Part shown: one piece after another, positions 5,711 to 7,316 of the stretch
Numbering within the stretch: position 1 is the first letter of the stretch
How the letters are laid out: each line of letters begins with the position of its first letter
Assembly (NCBI GenBank): GCA_002483865.1
Contig: DLIT01000006.1
Coordinates: forward strand, 34,249 to 41,564
DNA from: Brevundimonas sp. UBA7635
GTDB taxonomy: Bacteria; Pseudomonadota; Alphaproteobacteria; Caulobacterales; Caulobacteraceae
Length of the DNA stretch: 7,316 nt
Direction of reading: 5' to 3'
Translations under genes and position numbers: made by a program
Notes under the pieces: generated by a model
What the model was told of the DNA's origin: nothing
Databases searched by the model: none
Seen by the model: the letters and a program-made list of their open reading frames with translations, nothing else

Positions 5711-6697
5711 GTGATTGCTCCTGTTTCTACACAGCCGGTTCTAGAGACTCACGATCTAACCGTTCGCTTCGCGGCTGATGGGGGCACGGTTAGTGCGGTC
5801 AACGGCCTGAACCTGCGCATCAACAAGGGCGAGTGCTTCGGCGTTGTCGGCGAGTCCGGTTCAGGTAAGAGCCAGGCCTTCATGGCCATCATGGGTTTGT
5901 TGGCCGAGAACGGAACGGCGACGGGCAGTGTGTTGCTGAACGGGCGTGAAATCTTGAATGCCCCGCGCAAGACCATTAACACCATCCGCGGCTCAGAAAT
6001 GGCTCTGATTTTTCAGGACCCGATGAGCTCACTCACGCCTTTCATGCGGATTGGCCAACAGATGCGCGAAAGCCTGATCCAGCATCAGGGGGCTTCTGCT
6101 GAGGCCGCGCGCGATCGCGTGTTGGAAGTGCTGGAAATGGTCCGCATTCCCGACGCGAAGCGCCGCATCAATCAATATCCGCACGAGCTTTCTGGCGGCA
6201 TGCGCCAACGGGTCATGATTGCCCAAGCCCTGCTTTGCAAGCCCTCCTTGTTGATCGCGGATGAGCCGACCACGGCGCTGGATGTGACGGTTCAGGCGGA
6301 AATCTTGAGCATTTTCTCTGGCCTTAAGAAGCATACTGACACGGCCATTGTGATGATCACCCATGATCTCGGCGTCATTGCCTCGGTCTGCGACCGGGCA
6401 GCGGTCATGTATGGGGGGCGGGTCGCCGAAGAAGGCAGCCTGAATGAGCTCTTCTACAGCCCGCGCCATCCCTATACAGCCGGCCTCCTGCGTTCGATCC
6501 CTGCGATCACTGCAGATGCTGAGGCGGACATGCCCGTCATACCCGGTTCGCCGCCCAATCTGGCTCGCCTGCCTGCAGGCTGCGCCTTCCGTCCACGGTG
6601 CGGCCACGCAATTTCCGCCTGCGCAGAAACCGTACCCAGCCTAAGCGTGCGCACAGGTCCGGGCCATCGCAGCGCCTGCCATATCGAGTTGGTCTGA
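5711..6697 (+). CDS. oppD: Oligopeptide ABC transporter ATP-binding protein OppD
   Basis: A 328-residue cytoplasmic ATPase subunit, full length for OppD. All nucleotide-binding motifs are present: Walker A GESGSGKS (47-54), Q-loop FQDP with Q102, signature LSGGM (160-164), Walker B LLIADE (180-185) with the catalytic E185, D-loop TTALD (187-191) and switch H218 in MITHDLG. The C-terminal oligopeptide-transporter domain carries four cysteines, C291, C297, C304 and C323 (GCAFRPRC...C...C), the pattern that binds an Fe-S cluster in characterised Dpp/Opp ATPases. The GTG start at 5711 directly abuts the oppC TAA and has GAGGGA at 5698-5703, seven bases upstream. It overlaps oppF by one base. It pairs with OppF to hydrolyse ATP and drive uptake through OppBC. 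Confidence 0.95.
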   Translation: MIAPVSTQPVLETHDLTVRFAADGGTVSAVNGLNLRINKGECFGVVGESGSGKSQAFMAIMGLLAENGTATGSVLLNGREILNAPRKTINTIRGSEMALIFQDPMSSLTPFMRIGQQMRESLIQHQGASAEAARDRVLEVLEMVRIPDAKRRINQYPHELSGGMRQRVMIAQALLCKPSLLIADEPTTALDVTVQAEILSIFSGLKKHTDTAIVMITHDLGVIASVCDRAAVMYGGRVAEEGSLNELFYSPRHPYTAGLLRSIPAITADAEADMPVIPGSPPNLARLPAGCAFRPRCGHAISACAETVPSLSVRTGPGHRSACHIELV

Positions 6698-7316
6698 TGA
6701 GCGAAGCCCTGCTGCGTGTTGAGAACCTCAAGGTTCACTATCCAGTCGCCAGGACCAGCCTGTTCAGTCGGGACCGCGCACTGACGGTCAAGGCCGTCGA
6801 TGACGTCTCGTTTGAAGTCTTTCCTGGGGAAGCCTTGGGGATCGTTGGCGAATCCGGCTGCGGCAAGTCCACTCTGGGCCGCGCCATCCTCAATCTGGTG
6901 AAGCAGACTGACGGCCGCATTCTCTGGCTGGGCCGCGATATTGCTGGTCTTTCGTCCAAGGAGATGCGCCCCCTGCGCAAGGACATTCAGATTGTCTTCC
7001 AGGACCCTCTGGCCAGCCATAACCCACGCATGTCCGTCGGCCGTATCATCGGCGAGCCGCTGGAACTTTTCTCGCCGGAACTCAATGCGACTGAACGCGA
7101 AGCGGCGGTGCGCGAAATGATGTCCCACGTCGGCTTGAACGCCGAGTTCTACAATCGATATCCGCACGAGTTGTCGGGAGGGCAAAGCCAGCGAGTCAGC
7201 ATTGCCCGGGCCATGATCCTCAAGCCTCGGATCGTCCTGTGCGACGAGCCAGTGAGCGCCCTGGACGTCTCAACCCAGGCCCAGATCGTTAACCTGATCC
7301 GCCGCCTGAAAAAGGA
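6697..7316 (+). CDS. oppF: Oligopeptide ABC transporter ATP-binding protein OppF, 3' end outside window
   Basis: The first 206 residues of the second ATPase subunit; the right edge cuts it. Walker A GESGCGKS is at 51-58, Q-loop FQDP with Q102, signature LSGGQ (159-163) and Walker B IVLCDE (179-184) followed by PVSALDVS (185-192). The CDEPVSALDVS run and the following QAQIVNL are typical of OppF rather than OppD. The insert after the first strand (VARTSLFSRDRALTVKAVDDVSF) is also an OppF/DppF feature. Two mild oddities: the conserved position after LSGGQ is Ser164 where Cys or Arg is common, and the ASLNPRM motif reads ASHNPRM with His108. Neither breaks a catalytic residue. The ATG shares its first base with the oppD stop (TGATG), so translation is coupled. 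The switch histidine and C-terminal domain lie outside the window. Confidence 0.94.
   Translation, partial: MSEALLRVENLKVHYPVARTSLFSRDRALTVKAVDDVSFEVFPGEALGIVGESGCGKSTLGRAILNLVKQTDGRILWLGRDIAGLSSKEMRPLRKDIQIVFQDPLASHNPRMSVGRIIGEPLELFSPELNATEREAAVREMMSHVGLNAEFYNRYPHELSGGQSQRVSIARAMILKPRIVLCDEPVSALDVSTQAQIVNLIRRLKK

Noticed and set aside
6029..6607. Open frame on the minus strand (192 codons) inside oppD
   Set aside because: It is antisense to the conserved ATPase motifs of OppD and has a composition rich in Arg, His and Gln with no domain signal.
6472..7185. Long open frame on the minus strand (237 codons) across the oppD/oppF junction
   Set aside because: It lies wholly opposite two strongly recognisable ATPase genes, shows no recognisable motif, and is the type of antisense opening expected in GC-rich coding DNA.
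1..7316. Mobile element, CRISPR or phage defence system
   Set aside because: No transposase, integrase, repeat array, terminal inverted repeats or known defence domains are visible; all genes are metabolic or transport families.

Overview
The window holds eight protein-coding genes arranged as two divergent transcription units around a short AT-rich intergenic region (about 1961-2043). It reads as a bacterial chromosome of moderately high GC. The OppBCDF proteins look proteobacterial, and I lean towards an alphaproteobacterium (for example the SLTP variant after the OppD Q-loop). That lineage call is an impression, not a demonstrated result. No rRNA, tRNA, CRISPR array, insertion sequence or integrase gene is visible.

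Leftward unit (minus strand): a cytoplasmic SMP-30/gluconolactonase-like beta-propeller protein (986-1930) is followed, with near or actual overlap, by an FAD-dependent oxidoreductase of the fumarate reductase/ketosteroid dehydrogenase-like FAD_binding_2 type. The oxidoreductase runs off the left edge (1-974).

Rightward unit (plus strand): an MFS_3-type exporter-like permease (2044-3300), then a flavin reductase-domain protein (3339-3854), then a tightly packed oligopeptide ABC transporter in the order oppB-oppC-oppD-oppF (3891 to the right edge). The four opp genes are translationally coupled (ATGA overlap, TAA-GTG abutment, TGATG overlap). oppF is cut by the window. No oppA-like solute-binding protein gene is present in the window.

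Together the genes suggest a small uptake-and-redox locus: import by OppBCDF, possible export by the MFS protein, flavin-linked chemistry from the flavin reductase (which normally feeds a partner monooxygenase not seen here) and from the FAD oxidoreductase, and a propeller protein that may be a lactonase-type hydrolase. The substrate cannot be read from the sequence. The most interesting non-coding signals are (i) a run of AT-rich palindromes in the divergent promoter that shares a 12-of-13-base motif with the short gap before the flavin reductase gene, suggesting one regulator for both; (ii) a promoter placement that could make the flavin reductase mRNA leaderless; and (iii) a 45-base stretch at the flavin reductase/oppB junction with two mutually exclusive hairpins and a palindrome. 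I see no clear evidence of a wholly new system.
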